Shown here in pieces: positions 14,234-14,609 of a stretch of DNA of 14,609 nucleotides. The stretch is from an uncultured Bacteroidota bacterium (GTDB lineage: Bacteria > Bacteroidota > Bacteroidia > Chitinophagales > Saprospiraceae), in NCBI GenBank assembly GCA_937952445.1, contig CALGAA010000312.1:1-14609 (forward strand). Reading direction: 5' to 3'. The notes under the pieces are model-generated. The model saw nothing but the letters and a program-made list of their open reading frames with translations. It was not told the DNA's origin and searched no databases. Every line of letters begins with the position of its first letter. Within the stretch, counting starts at the first letter, position 1. Both the position numbers and the translations under genes were made by a program.

Positions 14234-14595
14234 TAAAGCTGTGAAAAGCCATAGGAATCCAAAAATCCTGCCGACATTAGTTTTTCACAATCCGATTCTG
14301 ATGAGGTTTTAAAACAACTTTGCTATTGATAACCACTAACGATCTCATCGTTTTAAAAACCCAACTTTTTCTCAAGTTATTGTCCAGACAATTTTTATGG
14401 TGAAGAAGATGCAAGGCCTTAAATGTCTTAATAACAGCTACCATTCTGTTTTCTGGAATTCTCAACCAAATACCTAGGTTCGAAAAGTCGCAAGGTGAGA
14501 TTGGAAGTACATCCATTGTAATAGATGTCTTGTGAGATGGAATAGATGATGTAGTACTGAGTAGATTTTATCCATCCATTTCTTATTTCTTAGAC
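14234..14595. other. Intergenic region without a convincing gene
   Basis: A 79-codon frame (14277-14516, minus) is open here, but it has no recognisable domain and a low-complexity, basic composition; I do not call it a gene. The region has small perfect inverted repeats: GTTTTAAAAC (14306-14315), AACGAT-CTC-ATCGTT (14338-14352) and ATTGTC-CA-GACAAT (14379-14392, followed by TTTT on the plus strand). GTTTTAAAAC recurs in near form at 14350-14360. It could include remnants of a decayed gene or element. Confidence 0.35.
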
Positions 14596-14609
14596 AAAAA
14601 AAGCCCCAA
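14596..14609 (-). terminator. Partial terminator of a gene beyond the right edge
   Basis: On the minus strand the window begins TTGGGGC followed by seven T residues, which is what the right arm and T-tract of an intrinsic terminator look like. The left arm would lie outside the window, so the stem cannot be confirmed. Confidence 0.35.

Noticed and set aside
14477..14484. GGTTCGAA as the T-loop of a tRNA
   Set aside because: The flanking bases do not pair into a T-stem and no acceptor or anticodon arm can be built around it.
14277..14516. 79-codon minus-strand frame
   Set aside because: No domain, basic low-complexity composition and no clear promoter; probably chance, possibly a decayed gene.

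Overview
The window looks like a chromosomal segment of a Bacteroidota bacterium. The reasons are perfect TAnnTTTG-type -7 boxes in front of dnaE and the GGGP-synthase operon, little use of Shine-Dalgarno sites, a bacterial group II GGGP synthase, and a DnaE of 1183 aa. A Saprospiria- or Cytophagia-like lineage is possible, but the sequence does not settle it. Thirteen protein genes are well supported; a fourteenth, a 33-codon leader ORF, is tentative. All are on the minus strand except cutC.

Left end (1-422): no convincing gene. It holds a tandem repeat with an exact 172-bp period (two full copies, about 90% identical, plus a truncated third). Each full copy can fold into a three-way junction. 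A 14-bp perfect palindrome then abuts the stop codon of the first gene.

423-5788 (minus): a compact six-gene operon that accounts for the whole non-phosphorylative L-fucose pathway. In transcription order the genes are 2,4-diketo-3-deoxy-L-fuconate hydrolase (FAH family), a RhaM/DUF718-type mutarotase, L-fuconolactonase (COG3618), L-fucose dehydrogenase (SDR), a UxaA/altronate-dehydratase-family protein and 2-keto-3-deoxy-L-fuconate dehydrogenase (SDR). The expected end products are pyruvate and L-lactate. The usual enolase-superfamily L-fuconate dehydratase is absent and the UxaA-family enzyme most likely takes its place. No sugar transporter or regulator is visible. A 33-codon ORF ends 2 nt before the first gene.

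6030-7297: a small lipoprotein gene of unknown function (minus) and cutC (plus) diverge from a 50-bp spacer in which two near-consensus -7 boxes abut head to head. 7298-7518 is a gene-free, hairpin-rich spacer that could be a dispersed intergenic element.

7519-11692 (minus): dnaE, the replicative polymerase, followed 7 nt later by a membrane-anchored thioredoxin-fold protein. The dnaE promoter is clear, and a perfect 10-bp inverted repeat brackets its -7 box.

11801-14200 (minus): GGGP synthase, rsgA and a DUF2461 gene form a tight operon (gaps of 4 and 29 nt) with its own promoter. 14201-14609 has no convincing gene, several small hairpins, and what looks like half of a terminator for a gene beyond the right edge.
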